Shown in pieces: positions 10,447-23,320 of a stretch of DNA of 64,000 nucleotides. Position 1 is the stretch's first letter; the number at the start of each line of letters is the position of its first letter. The stretch lies in NCBI GenBank assembly GCA_947561395.2, contig OX387184.1, positions 32,044,766 through 32,108,765 of the forward strand, written 5' to 3'. The position numbers were made by a program, and so were the translations under genes. Below the pieces are notes generated by a model. That model saw nothing but the letters and a program-made list of their open reading frames with translations. It did not search any database and was not told the origin of the DNA. This DNA is from Buxus sempervirens (taxonomy: Eukaryota > Streptophyta > Magnoliopsida > Buxales > Buxaceae).

Positions 10447-12113
10447 GAAAATCCGAACAGTAGACAAAGGATGGCTGGTTTCCCACTGTTTCTTCCCCTT
10501 CTTCTCTGCTCCCTGAACCTCTGAACCACCTCCTTCTCCTATACCCAAGCCATCAAACCCACACCAATCCCTTAAAACACCTTCCCAAGACCCCTTTGCC
10601 CCTCCTTCCTTCCTTCTCCCTTGATTTCCACCCAAGAAGGAAGAGGAGAAGTTGCTAGTGGTGCTGGAGAGAGGTCGCTCCAGCCCCTATTTTGCTTCAA
10701 GGAGGACCACATACTTCACCTCAAGGATCAAGAACCCGAAGGTACTGTTCCCTACCATCATTTGTTTCACATATATGAAAATGAGGTGATTTCCAGGATG
10801 TTTTAGAGGGCTTGTGTTTCTTGTTTGAATGTTATCCTTTACCATAATCTTCATATGTCTTCTTTCCATTTTTCTCACATGAATGCCTCCCATGGTAAGG
10901 GGAGTACATATGGCTTCCAAGAAAAGGAGAAAGAGTCCGTCCTTAAGTGATTTATACGGGGTATGTGTTGCTGTTGGATTCCCATTTACTATTCATTCGA
11001 ATGGGGGGAGCTTGTTCCCCCCTTGTTTGTTTGTCTCTTGTATCCCATATTAACTCTCCCTCTTTAACTTCCTTAAGGACTTCTGTTTAGATGATTTCCA
11101 TGCTTTCTTCCCGCATGAAGTTTGATAATGGGGTGTGTTTAGGTTGGATTGCTTAGATTGGGTTACTCATGCATATTTCTTGAAGTATATGTTCCCCCAT
11201 GTACCCCCTTTGGTAACATTCCCTGGCTTCTGTTATGGGCAGCATGCATGCTTACTCTCTTTCAACACGTGCACATATGTGCATCTCTCCACCTTAGAAG
11301 CATGTTAGGCTGTCCTCCATTTTTATCACCAACTACCTCATTGCACGTATGAGCACCCACATACACCTCTCTTGGATGCACATAGTATGCAAGAATGCAT
11401 GTACCTCCGTCATGTGCTAGGGTGTACACTCCATTGCTTCGTCGGTTGATTTTTATTTGCTTTGCTTGCTTGCTGTTATGTGGATGATAAAGAACAAAAA
11501 TAGGGACACAAGGTCCCTGTTCATTGCTGGAAATGATGGGAATGGGAGGAGGCAACTCCCCATGCTTTCTCTCCCTTTCCCTTGACTCCATAAACCCAAA
11601 AAGAGACCATAATGGGGTCTCCCCCTGCACCATTGTGGGCCCACACAGGGCCCACACATTTTTTGAACCCAGAAACCCAGACCCATTCGGTCCAGTTGGA
11701 TACACTTGTGGGCCTTCCAACGGGGCCCACCCAATCAGACCCAGGTCACCTAACTAATCAAGATAAAATCAAATAAAGGGACCCACACCACTCAGGTGGT
11801 CCCTACTAGACCCAATAAAGCAAGCATGCTGGCTTAGGAATCAGGTGAGTTTAGAATTGAGTTGACTCGTAACCAGGAAGATCCAAGGGACCCATCAACC
11901 AACGGGGCAGACCGAGGTGTCTTAAGACTTTCCTGGACTGTAACCGAGACCCTACTTAGAATCTCAAGCCGCAGACAAAATTAGACAAGCTTAGGCACCT
12001 AGGTGTCGGCCTGCACCCCATCAGGCGGTGGCGACTTCCCTTTCCCATTTTACGCTTTCTTGAGGCACAGGCGCTCCCGCGTGCCTCACCCGTGTGGCAT
12101 TCCGACATGTGCA

Positions 12114-12136
12114 TAGCCTTGCGACTCCGTTGGGGA
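12114..12136 (+). other. Probable primer-binding site (tRNA-Arg type)
   Basis: TTGCGACTCCGTTGGGGA directly follows the 5' LTR. It resembles the TGGCGACTC...GGGGA site recalled for Ogre/Tat elements, with changes. Confidence 0.6.
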
Positions 12137-13490
12137 ATCCTCAACCTAGTCGAACCCTTGTTAGGAAAAAGTGTCAACTCACCTAGTTTAGTGCACAGCA
12201 CTGAACCACAGGCACACAATATGCACTCACCACACCGTGGATGTCTTACTGCTTTTTAATATAAACTGCGTGGGGTGACACGCACGAGGGAGTTTGCATG
12301 GATGATCCAACTTGAATGGATATATGATGGAATTGTGAATGCTCTTTTTCACCAAAACCTAGACCTCTCTAGCAGCCACCCTTCTTAACAGTATAAACAA
12401 CTTTTGGGATGATATTAGCCTCACGCGCCACTGGCTTGCCGATGAAAAGCGAAGGTAAAACATCCCCCCAGATTTCTGGATCCCTATAGCACCACTGGTT
12501 TTTTGCCGTGGTACACGAGGGGTCTTGGACCTAGCACAGACCCTTGTAGGCAATTGTCTCGAGCTGTGTACCCTTTTTCCCACCCACCGTTCTGATACAC
12601 CTTTGTGATGATTGTGATTTTGAATGATGATACAAGAGGAGTAAAAGCAATCTAAAATCCAAGAGTCCATCAGGGGCAGCAACCCCCTACCGTCTTTGCA
12701 TCAAATTGAGTGGACCCTAGACTTTGGGCTATCTCAGCCCTAAATTAGGAAGCCAACCTAACTTTGATCAGGGGAACCACCCCAGATCCATGCATCGAGT
12801 CCTGGGAACCGTGGGCCTCGACCCATTGAATCTGCAGGAAGCACACTAAGTCCGGATCAGTCTTCAAACAAACGAAAGCCGGCCAGATAAGAAAAAACAA
12901 ATGAAAGCACATCAGATCATAACAGGGGCAGCAAACCTTAGGGATAGGTCTTTTAACCTACCCTGCCACTTGAAGTAAATTTGTATCCATCCTTTTGGCT
13001 CCCAACAGCCTTAAGGATGAACCCTTTTGCAGATTTCTGTGAATATTATGTAATTTTCACCCTCGCTGGCAAATTGTAATTTCTTTTGGTCTGACACCTG
13101 AAGTCAAAGGTAGACAAAAGAACAGAGGAAAGAAAAGCTGACTGGGACTCAGATGTGATTCCATACACAAGTACATCTAGGAGTCGTGCCTCGCTAGGCA
13201 CCCACCTTTTTTTAGGACTGTGCACACACCTTTTTGATGTACTTGTCATACTCATTCTTTGATATAGATTTGCCGAATGGTAATATCACTTAACTTTTGC
13301 TTTAATTGTGTGTACACCTCTTCATGCATTGAGGGCACACATTTCAAGATCATTTGCACAAACATTTTTTATCAAATCATTTTCAAAGGAAATAATGTAA
13401 AAATTTCCAAAAATCAAAGCTGCCTCAAGACCATGAATGGCTCCAACTCTGTGTCGCAACAAGCTACAGCCTAATCGAGAACAACAACCG
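12137..13490 (+). other. Tat element 5' untranslated region, no gene seen
   Basis: This internal sequence lies between the primer-binding site and the hairpin array. ORFs are short and lack known domains. Nothing else is recognisable. Confidence 0.6.
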
Positions 13491-14452
13491 TGAGATCCCT
13501 CGGAGATCAACTCTTCAAGTCTCTGAATCCAATCAATTAGGAAATCAACTCTTCGAGTTTCCTAAACCTAATATGGAGATCAACTCTTCAAGTCTCCGAA
13601 TCCAATCAAAAGGAAATCAACTCTGGTAGTTTCCAAAGCCAAATCAAATGGAAATCAACTCTTGTAGTTTCCAAAACCAAATCAAACGGAAATCAACTCT
13701 TGTAGTTTCCAAAAAAAAATCAAAAAGAAATCAACTCTGGCAGTTTCTTGGAAATCAACTCCTGAAGTTTCCCAGAAATAAACTCTAGCAGTTTCTTAAG
13801 AAATCAACTCCTTAAGTTTCCCAAAAGGAAATCAACTCTTGCGTGTTTCTCAGAAATCAAACCCTTGAGTTTCCCAAAAGGAAATCAACTCTTAAAGTTT
13901 CTTAGAAATCAACTTCTTGAGTTTCCCAAAAGGAAATCAACTCTTGCGAGTTTCTTAGAAATCAACTCCTTGAGTTTCCTAAAGGAAATGAACTCTTGCG
14001 AGTTTCCCAGAAATCAACTCTTGAAGTTTCTTAGAAATCAACTCCTTGAGTTTCCCAAATGGAAATCAACTCTTGCAGTTTCCAAAACCTTCCGAAATCA
14101 ACTCTTGCAGTTTCTGGAGATCAAAACTAGGGACTCTCCCCTTGCCCTCGAAAGGCGGCTAAAAAGAGATCAAAATGGAGAACAACCTCTTGCAGTTTCC
14201 AAAACCTTCAGAAATCAACTCTTGCAGTTTCTGGAGATCAAAACCAGGGACTCTCCCCTTGCCCCCGAAAAGTGGTTAACAAGAGATCAAAATGGGAAAT
14301 CAACTCTTGTAGTTTCCTACACCTTCAGAAGTCAACTCTTGCAGTTTCTGGAGACCCAATCCCAGGACTCTCCCATTGACTTGGCCAAACCTATGGAAAT
14401 CAACGCTTTGCATTTTCGGAATCCAATCAAGTGAAAAATCAGTTCTTCGAAT
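13491..14452 (+). repeat. Tandem array of about 27 hairpin-forming AATCAACTCTTGCAGTTTCC units
   Basis: The core GAAATCAACTCTTGCAGTTTC recurs about 27 times with spacing of roughly 22-40 bp. Most units can pair AACT with AGTT, and often an outer GGA with TCC, giving a small hairpin with a CTTGC-like loop. Some units carry a longer spacer with GACTCTCCCCTTG. The array lies directly upstream of gag. A 189-residue ORF at 13865-14434 is just the translated repeat. Confidence 0.88.
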
Positions 14453-14636
14453 TTCTATATCTCAAAAAAAAAAAAAAAAAAGAAAAAGAAAAAAAATCAC
14501 AAATAACCTGCATTAACATGCATCATATCTCAATAATATGAATTCTTGGCACTGACTTGTTTCCTTTTTCATTTCCCAAGGTTTGAAGATTGCCCCTCGC
14601 AGCCCGTACCTTTTGTGTTCCAGAAGAAGACTAGAA

Positions 14637-16937
14637 ATGGATCCTACTGAAGGGCGAGCACCACCTCCACTTCCACCCCAGGAGCCAGAGAAACTGGAAG
14701 ACCATCCAGTGATTGCTGGTCTTAACTAGTAAATGGCCAACATGACGGCCATGATGGCGGCAATGATGCAACAGATGGAGAGACTCCAAGCACATCAACA
14801 ACAGCAGCCAGTACCTCCACCACAGTTGCCAGTACCTCCACCACAGTTTCCAGTACCTCAGGTGCAGCCACCAACTCCTCAAACATTGCCAGTATTGCCT
14901 AAACAACAGCCACCGGCTTTGCCACAGATGAACCCACCACCTCCAGAACAGCCAATCCCACAACCTCCACCAGCTCAGCCAGTACAGCAGCTGCAGATTC
15001 CAGTGCCTCTTGCCATCCCACAGCAACAAATAGTGCCACCAAAAATGGGACATGAAGAGGAAGAATGGTACCGAGCACAGGAAGCGGCGGGCGTCACAAT
15101 CCATATGCAAGCAAATTTGCAAGCACTAAAGGAACAAATGCAGATCGTGAACCGAGGCCCCATGCCGAGAGAAGCCTCACTGGATAGGCTGGAATTTTTC
15201 CCAAATCTGCAACTCCCACCAAAGTTCAAGTGCCCAGATTTCATGAAGTTTGATGGAAGTGGATGCCCATTGTCACACCTTAGAGCATACCACGGGGACA
15301 TGTGTCAGTATGCATATGATGAGAGGATTATGGTCCAATTTTTCCAACGTTCGTTGATTGGATCGACATAGAAATGGTTTGCTAGTCTGGATAGGAACCA
15401 AATCAGGACATGGGATGATCTGGCAAGCACATTCCTCGAGCATTTCAAGTTCAATACTAAAGTCCTGCCTACTCGGATGGAACTGCAGAAAATGTCCAAG
15501 AAAAGCACCGAGTCTATTCGTGAGTATGCGAAGAGATGGAGAGAGGTAGCAGCAATGGTCCAACCTTATGCTGGAGAAAGAGATAGTGACACTGCTCATC
15601 TCAACTCTGGGGCAGCCATACTACACACTCCTACTGGGGCAATGTGCTGAAAGCTTTGTAGACCTTGTTGTAGTGGTAGACAGAATAGAGGATGGAGTGA
15701 AATCTGGATGAGTGACAGGTTTTTCAGAGCTGTCAATGTAGAGAAGGAACCCTGTTGGTGGAAGAAGCATGGACAGAAAGAAAGAAGAAGAGACCATCAA
15801 CTAAGTCCAGCCTAATAGGCATTTCCACTTCTCAACACCAAACAGGAGGGAAAACCAAAACAGCGGCCAGGGAGCACAGTTCACAGGATGGCTGAGGCAG
15901 ATACCCGAGGAGATTCAAGCAAGGTGGAACAGGGTGTTCACACCTCTCCCTTACTCATTGGCAGAACTAATTCCAACCTTGCTGAAGGGAGGATATTTAC
16001 AGAAGAAGCAGCCAACCCCCCAGTCGACCAATAGTCGCTCCTATAATGCCAACGAGTACTGTGAGTACCACATGGGAGCTCCTGGACACCGTACCAACCG
16101 TTTCTGGTACTTGAAGCACGATGTGCAAGATCTGATTGATAACAAGGGCATCTCGGTTGATCCCCCAACGCCAACTACTACCGCAGGTGTTTCCACAAAT
16201 CCCCTCCCGGATCACTTTAGGCGCCCACCAGCAACTCGGTAAATCAGGTGGACCATAGTAATGGCAACAAAGGGCAGTTTGACCCTTCGGTACTGATTGG
16301 ACAGCCAGGTCAGACCAAGATGCCGGCGATAATTGTCATCAGGAAAGAAGACACTCCACCTGCTCCCACTAAAGGATCCAAAAATGAAGAAGGCCTAGAC
16401 ACCTACATCTATGTAATCGAGGATGACTCCCAGAGCAGCAAAGAGGTTACAGGGCCACGGAGCCGAGCCTACTGTGGATGGATTAGTGATTCTCCGTCAC
16501 CTCCACCCAGAGAAGGAGATGGCAGTTCAGGAGGACTATGGTTCCAAGGCATGCCTCGTATCTCCAGTCCATCAGAGCCAGACCCATATCCATTATCTGT
16601 TTCTAGCTCACCATCATTTGAGTATGATCAGGATTCCCTCTCGGATGATATGCTTGAGTGGCCTGGCCTCCCTTATGTCTCAGTAGAAGGGGTGCCACCA
16701 TCCACTCCTAACTTCATGAATCTGCCTGACCCATATGAAAGCCACGGTGAGTCTGCCTATGCAGATGTGGACACGGATGATACATGATCAAGTGAAAGTG
16801 ACCCGGAAGAGTTCATTGACGTGAGCACTGTTGATGGGATTGAACCAGAAAAGATAGCCGAAGCCGACAAAAGAGACAAGTCATCGCTAAGGAATGGGAG
16901 CTCCATGCCTTCCACAACCCACAAGGCTGACCTTTAA
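14637..16937 (+). pseudogene. gag: Decayed Ogre/Tat-type gag
   Basis: A putative start MDPTEGRAP at 14637 is followed by two in-frame stops at 14727-14732. The frame then runs through a Q/P-rich segment and a retrotransposon gag domain (LPPKFKCPDFMKFDG, HLRAYHGDMCQYAYDERIM), stops at 15369, and continues as KWFASLDRNQIRTWDDLAST and YAKRWREVAAMVQP before a frame loss near 15620. A second part at 15934-16242 has the Tat-type region LPYSLAELIPTLLKGGYL and CEYHMGAPGHRT...LKHDVQDLID, with a zinc-knuckle cysteine replaced. A third frame (16248-16937, broken by TGA at 16785) starts near FDPSVLIGQPGQ and is acidic. Gag normally forms the particle and binds RNA. With several stops and frameshifts this copy cannot give full-length Gag. 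Ogre/Tat rather than Athila is inferred from these motifs. Confidence 0.85.
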
Positions 16938-18172
16938 AAGGGAGTTTTACCTTTATTTTTGTTGTCTTTTGTTATAGCTGTAGACCTTTTAATTTTGCTA
17001 TTTGCATATGCTTTCATGTAAAAAAAAAAAATCTTTTGAAAAAAAAATACATATAAAAAGAAGAAAATACCTTTTGAGAAAATGCAAGTGCTTGGTCGGT
17101 GATGACATCACTCTGAGACCATACCCTTTGGCAGGACCATGATCATGAAAAAATGTCAAGTAGCTCAAAGGTGTCTTCAGCTGGGTGCAGGATACTGCTC
17201 CCATGAGAACCTTGAATGAGCCAAAGGCAACTCTTTCCTGATCCATGCCTTGTTTTTTTCTCCAAAACCTATCTCTACACTAGGGCAGAGCAATCCTTGA
17301 GAGAAAAGAAAGGAAGAGAAAAAAATAAAGAGAGAAAGTGTCTAAACCAGCTAAGGGCCAAGGCCGATTTTAACATCATGTCTTTAAGAAACGATGAGAG
17401 GCCATCCTTCATGCATCCTGAATTTTAAGATCCACTAGTCAAAACACTTTGGGCTTGATCGTATTATTTAGATACTCGTGTTCTGTCTAGCCACCCCGCA
17501 CTGGGGCAAAGCTGGAAAAGAAAATAAAAGGATGAATAGATTCCTGAATGAATTTGCATGAACATTTCAACCAAGTTGTCACAACTTCTGCAAAAGGATG
17601 AAAGACCATCCTTACTTTGCTTTCCCAGTTTTCAAAGTCATATCTCTAGTCAAACCATTTGAGCCTAACTTTCTTTCTTCTAACCCACTGAGTCATGAAC
17701 CCTAAATCTGGTGCTGGGAAAAGAAGAGAAGACATGAATGAGCAAAAACAAAGAAAAGGAAAAGAAAGCAAAAACACACTGGGACTAACTAATCAAAGCA
17801 AAAAGTCAAGATGACCCTCAGAGCAAAGGAAAGAAAAATAAAAAAGGATAGAGGAAAAAGCAAAGGTTCCAAAAGGCCTCAAAAAGGAAAATGAAGGAAA
17901 GCAAAAAGGTGTTGGCAAGGCCCAAGCAGTCAAGAAAAGGGTAGAACATGACTCGACCTATTTATAAAAGACTTTGAGCCATATGTCCTTTCTTTCATGA
18001 ACCAAAAACCATGGCCTTCGTTTCATCCCATTAAAAAGTCCTTTCTGATTGCAGAAAATGTGACAATGGAATTCATGCTGATCAATGGTGAAGGAATCTA
18101 AAAAGAAGAACGAGCTTTGGCAAGACACAAAGTAAAACCTGAAAATGAAAAGATAAGAATTTGAGCCTTATA
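16938..18172 (+). other. Tat element internal region downstream of gag, no gene seen
   Basis: The region is purine-rich, with many GAAAAG runs and scattered ATGAATG stretches. No reverse transcriptase, integrase or other domain is visible where pol would be expected. Confidence 0.6.
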
Positions 18173-21100
18173 TGTAAAACCCGAGTTTTGAGTAGAAAAA
18201 AAAATAATAATAAACAATATAAAATAGTAGATAAAATAAAATATATGCAAAAGTATGAACACATGGATTTATGGACATGTTTAATCAGAATTTATTTATT
18301 GCTGGAGATTTGTGGTCATTAGTTGTCAAAGAGAATAAGCTTAAGTGGATGCGGGAAAATGTAGGGTTTTCAGTGGGCGAGCATGCACAGGATCAAGGCT
18401 TTTAAAAGGTTGTCGTGCGGCAATACGTATGGGAGCGTGTGGAAGGTATATATATGCTAAAGGGGAAATTAGGTTTTTGGTTTCGAATGCTCGCATCATA
18501 TTTTTGTAATTGAAGACGTTTGGTGTTTTGCGGCTACTGTGGCGATTAGGGTTTCGCTGGGAAGAACAAGAATCGCAAAGGCTACGGGAAGGATTTTGGA
18601 GTCGAAGTTCAGTGGGTTATTTCTCTCTGCTCGAGAGGATTCGTTCGGCTATATTTTCATTCGTGCACGCAGCCGGAGTCGTGATCGACCGAGGTTGGGT
18701 TATTCTGGGAAAAGTGTATACTGGTGAGTAGCACTGTTTTAAAACCTCGGTTTCGGATTATTCGTAGTTCTAGTTTGAATGCATACGATTGTGGATTGAG
18801 ATGTTCTGTTGTTTTCTGGGCGGACTCTGTCCGAGGGTTGTTTCTTTATAACTGAATGGGGATAAATAAAAAGTGTGTTAGATTAATTCCAAAACTAGTT
18901 TGAATGTGTTTTGGGGGTATTAGGAGACTAAAGGAATGGTTACAGACCGAAAAAGTTAGGCCAGAGTGGGAGATCTGGATTTAACAGAGAACCGAAAAAC
19001 ACAGTGGGTATCTGCCCACTTGGCGCCCACTCGCGCCCACTTCGGAAGTAGGCGCATAGTAAAACTGACCTGGCGCTGAGCTCGCGCCCACTTAAATTTG
19101 ACGCGCTTTTCTCGCGCCTATCTCGCGCCCACTTACCATCGAGTGAGCGCATACCCTAGTTTTTAATTAATACGATCCGCTCACTTGGTGCTCACTGGGG
19201 CCCACTCGAGTTAAGTAGGCGCACCTACCCAAATTTGTTGAATCGGTTGAAAATAGCCCATTATTTACATGAAAGACATTTAAGTAAATGTCCTGTGTAT
19301 TTATTGCTCCATTTATTTAAGTCTTTACATGTAAATAAGGTTTTACCTCCCATTTGGAACCAATAAAAATACTTCCAAGGTCTAATTCCCAGCCAATAAA
19401 AAGTCAACTTTCCAGTTCATGCCTAAATCCCGGTTTTTATCAAAAAGCCCGGTTTGGGTTTAATACCCAGATGAGTGATTCAGGAGCCCATAAAATTCTA
19501 GGATATGTGTTTACCCTTCAATAGACTACAACCAAAATTTGAGCCTGAAACGCCTTGTAGATTTGTCTAGAAAAATTATATACCAAAAGTCAACGTTTTT
19601 AACCAGACTTAGAATATTTTGAGGTCCGAAACTTTTTGTCTCAGAATTGATTGCTTTTTGGTATGGTGACCTTATAGGGGATCCTAAGACTATTCCACTC
19701 ATCCAAAATGTGTTTCCAGGGTTTTATGACATTCATTTGATTGATTTGGATTATGAAAGCGAAATTTAGAATCTAGGAGCTGTTTTGTTGGATTATGTTT
19801 TAATCGAAGTTTGGATGCTGAAATCATCTCTGTATAATGTGCTTTATTCTGAAAAGTCAGTTTTGAAACCATATTGTTTTGCTGAAATACATCTACTCTA
19901 TTATGCTAGTTCACCTTTGAATGCACGGTGCACTTCAGGAATGATTTACTTGAATATTGTTTTATATCGGTGGTCGGTTTAGAATCATATCTTATTCTGT
20001 TCTGGTAAATTATTTGAGAATTTCTTTGAGGACACCATGAGCAAACAAGCTGGTCCTGAGTGACCTATGGTATGCACTTGAACATGTTGATCTATATATA
20101 TCAGTTTTACATGATGGAAAATACATTGGGTTGATTTGCTAGTTTTATACTTACTACTGGTTTAGCTTGTCCTGGATCCAGAGTCTAAGCTTAGTAATGT
20201 AATGTTATTGTTGGTTGTTGAAATTGCATGGCCTTGTGTGTTGCCACGACCGGTGTAGAGCAGCCAGAAACCCTGAGTAGGCCTGGTTGTCAATGCAGAA
20301 ACCCTGAGTAAGCCTGAGTAGGCCGTCATTTCAGAGTTTCCGAAACCCTGAGTAAGCCGGAACTGTGTACATGGAGGTGTGGAGTGTCTACTTGGCATGT
20401 TTAATTTATCAACTAAACAATAGTCATGACATTGACCAATGTTGGTATTTGATTTTGTTTGACGTGATATGTTTTATTCGCTGGTTTGTTGGTATTTATG
20501 GTTCATGGAGTATTGTTTACCGATTATTGGTTATTGTACCTCCCGCTGGTGTAGAGCAGCCAGAAACCCTGAGTAGGCCTGGTTGTCAATGCAGAAACCC
20601 GGGGAGTAGGCCTGCATTGGATGACGCAGTCATTTCAATATCCGAAACCCTGAGTAGGCCGGATATACATTTGGAGGCGTGGGCATGGTTATGGGAAGAC
20701 TTTGTGTTATATGATATTGGTATATCTGGAATTATATCTTGAGATACGAAATTATGGTTAATTGCTATGTTGTTGTCAGTTAATCATTATTTTATCGATG
20801 GCTTCAGGATTGAAAACGGATTGTTATTGCTTGATTTACCTGATGGTTTTCCGCACTGATATGAATTGGATTATTGAAGTTTAGTCGGATTATTCGGAAT
20901 ATGTGTGTTATCATCATTGTATATGGTTTATAACCGTGGCATGTTTTAGAACTGAAATAAATGTATTTGTGCATGCATGTGCTGCTCACTGGGATATTCG
21001 TATCTCATTCCGTATTGTTTTGTTTTGTTTTCAGCTGCTCCTGGAGAGGACGATACTTGCGGGTAGTTACTTGGTCATGTGAGTCTATTTTCGTTTGGGA

Positions 21101-21238
21101 TTATTTTAGCGCACTCTGTTATATAGTTATTGTTGTATTCATGTTTTCCTTCACTCTGATATTGCGATCCTGTGTTTTATAATAACCTCTGGAGACGAGT
21201 TACGGGTTTTTCATGTGACTCGGATCCGGGGCGTTACA
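18173..21238 (+). mobile_element. Solo LTR, Tekay-like, 3066 bp
   Basis: It starts TGTAAAACCC, ends GGGGCGTTACA, and has perfect TTATA duplications (18168-18172, 21239-21243). It holds a TATATATAT stretch (about 18447), a donor-like CTG|GTGAGTAGCAC (GT at 18724), a GGCGCCCAC-rich array (about 19015-19212), tandem CCCTGAGTAGGCC units (20258-20358 and 20550-20665), the TTCG hairpin (20990-21007) and a TTTTCAG acceptor-like site. Parts are close to the intact element at 42659, making it a sister family. Confidence 0.9.
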
Positions 21239-22111
21239 TTATATCCCTTCATTTCTTAGATTTAAAATTAAGCCAATGTTTCGTCCTAATGTGAAGACCT
21301 CTCTGATATATGGGTCATGATGCACCAAGTCGCCCAAAGACCCTCAAGTTGGGGCAGGCACTAACCCAAGGGAAAAGAAAAAAAGAAAAACCCTCAGTTA
21401 CCAAATCCTGAAACCACCCTGAAAAACTGGGTCAAGGTGAGAGAAAACCAAAACTGGGAAAGGGTGGACACCCCTTGAGATGCCCCTCAACTTTTAAACC
21501 TCTGCAAAGCCTCTGTTGGCGCAAGTCAGGAATTTCATGGAAATACATGTCAAACACGCCGTCCCAGAACACCTCAAGCTAACAAGGCAATTCACCATGG
21601 TCGCCAGTCCTGCCTTTTCTTTTAAACCACTTGTATAGATTTTTGGAAAAAAAAACTTTTGAAAAAATATTTCATGTCGGTCATGTGCACTTGCACACAC
21701 AATAAGTCGTAAGTGCTTGCAGTTTGAACTTCAGATACCTCACTGCTCTGTGAGAATTTTGTAGACACAAGCAAGGCGAAAGAACCAGAAGAAGTCAAGA
21801 AATGTCAAGAAGCCAGGAGCAGAAGAAAGGCGAAACAGAAAAAAGCCAATGCAGTAATACATCGGCAGGGGGATTGCGAAGATTTCCTCTGTCCCCAACA
21901 GATTCTTTTCCCTAGCGAAATCTCCAAGAAACCCCAAGCTGCATGTCAAGCCCATGCCCAATCTGAAGAGGCTGGTTTTGCGAAAGAAAGACAAATGCAA
22001 GAAGGCTCCACAGATCTCCAGCAGGAGCCCCCGTAAGCGTAATCAATTCACACCCGACAAGAAGGGACTGAGCTGTGCAAGAAAGTGAAACGGCAGGGAC
22101 TCCCAACAATC
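21239..22111 (+). other. Tat element internal region, no gene seen
   Basis: This continues the gag-only Tat element between two nested LTRs. ORFs are short and no domain is recognisable. Confidence 0.55.
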
Positions 22112-23177
22112 TGTGCGCGCGTGGGAAACGCGGCACGGGGTAAGTTCGGAGTCGCCACCGCCTGATGGGGTGCAGGCGGACACCTGGGTGCCTAATCTTG
22201 TCTATTTAGGGCTTTTGGGTCTGCGGCTTGAGATTCTAAGTTTGGTTCTCTGTTGCGGTCTAGGGAAGTCCGTAGACACCCCAATCCACCCCGTCGGATG
22301 ACGGGTCCCGTGGGTTCCTTGATTTGAGTCAGCTTTTCCTATTTTTTGGTTCTCACCCGATCCCTAATCCAGCATGCATTTTTTGTTAGGTCTGGGCGGG
22401 ACCGCCTGAGTGGTGTGGGTCCCTTTAGTTGATTTTATCTTTGCTTAATTTTGGGTTTTCTGAGTCTGATTGGGTGGGCCCTGTTGGAAGGCCCCACGGT
22501 GCCCTTGGTGGGCTTGGGTAAGTCCATGTCCCCTTGGTGGGCCTCTGTCTAACCCTAGGAGGCCCTGTGGGCTTTGGATAATGAGTTGGTTTTTTATTTA
22601 AGGTTCAAGTTTTGGAGCTTAAGTGGTTTTCATGCAAGTGGTGGGCCGGATTGGTTTGTGGGCCCCTTAGGTGGGCCCACGTGGTGGCCAAGTGATTTTG
22701 CATCTTTTATCTTCTTTAGTTTGCCAAAGTGGGCTGGTCATTGGGCTTGGGGCCCATGATCCAGGCTGTGGGCTTTGAAAGCCCAGCTCCTTGGAGTTTG
22801 GGGCTTGCACCCTAACTCGGTTCGGTTAGCGGGCTTTTGGCGGGCCCGACAGGCCCTAGCCCTTGGTCTCGGCCAAACCAAACAGTTTATGCATTAATAC
22901 ATATGGCAAGGCTCGGGTGGGCCGCATTGGGTTTGGCCCGCCTGATTCAATTGGTTCACTGTTGCTTAGGTTATTTAATTAGCATGCCTTGGTGTCTATT
23001 GGGCTTGGTGGGCCCCGTTGGAAGGCCCACTGATGTGCCAAGCTGGACCGGTTGGTCCAAGTCCCAAGTTGGGTTTCCGGGTGACCCGGAAACCCTGTTG
23101 GCTCAGTTGGTTTAACTTCAAATTACCCTATAATTTGGCCACATATCACAAAGGTGCAAAAAGAACACACTTCTGTG

Positions 23178-23320
23178 TGTATCCGGTAACTCAGGCCGGA
23201 TACACAGGGTCTACAGGTGATCCGGCTAGAGTGGCCGGATACACAGAGGCTCTAGGTTATCCGGCCTTGGTGGCCGGATATGCTAAGGCCTCAGGTGATC
23301 CGGCCTGAGTTGCTGGATCA
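23178..23320 (-). repeat. Palindrome cluster, 4 copies of (G)TATCCGG...CCGGATA(C)
   Basis: Four palindromes with arms such as ATCCGGC/GCCGGAT lie about 1 kb downstream of the TATA box on the LTR strand, in the same relative place as the 4089-4192 cluster in the LTR at 3300. Confidence 0.85.

Larger units (their letters stand above)
9843..12113 (+). mobile_element. 5' LTR of the gag-only Tat element
   Basis: It starts TGTAAGCACC. It contains palindromes at 10214-10236, 10290-10312, 10375-10397 and 10403-10426, a TATAAAAG box at 10439-10446, and the complement of the GAGTCGCCACC-type block near its 3' end. About 150 bp around 11490-11650 are absent from the 3' LTR. The exact 3' end is uncertain by two bases (GTGCA at 12113, or two bases later). 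Confidence 0.85.

Noticed and set aside
11262-11720. A 152-residue minus-strand ORF in the Tat 5' LTR
   Set aside because: Antisense to the LTR and not kept in the 3' LTR, which lacks part of the region.
13865-14434. A 189-residue ORF upstream of gag
   Set aside because: It is the translation of the GAAATCAACTCTTGCAG tandem array; no domain, and its periodic peptide follows the DNA repeat.
14631-15122. A 163-residue minus-strand ORF rich in W and L
   Set aside because: Antisense shadow of the Q/P-rich part of the Tat gag.
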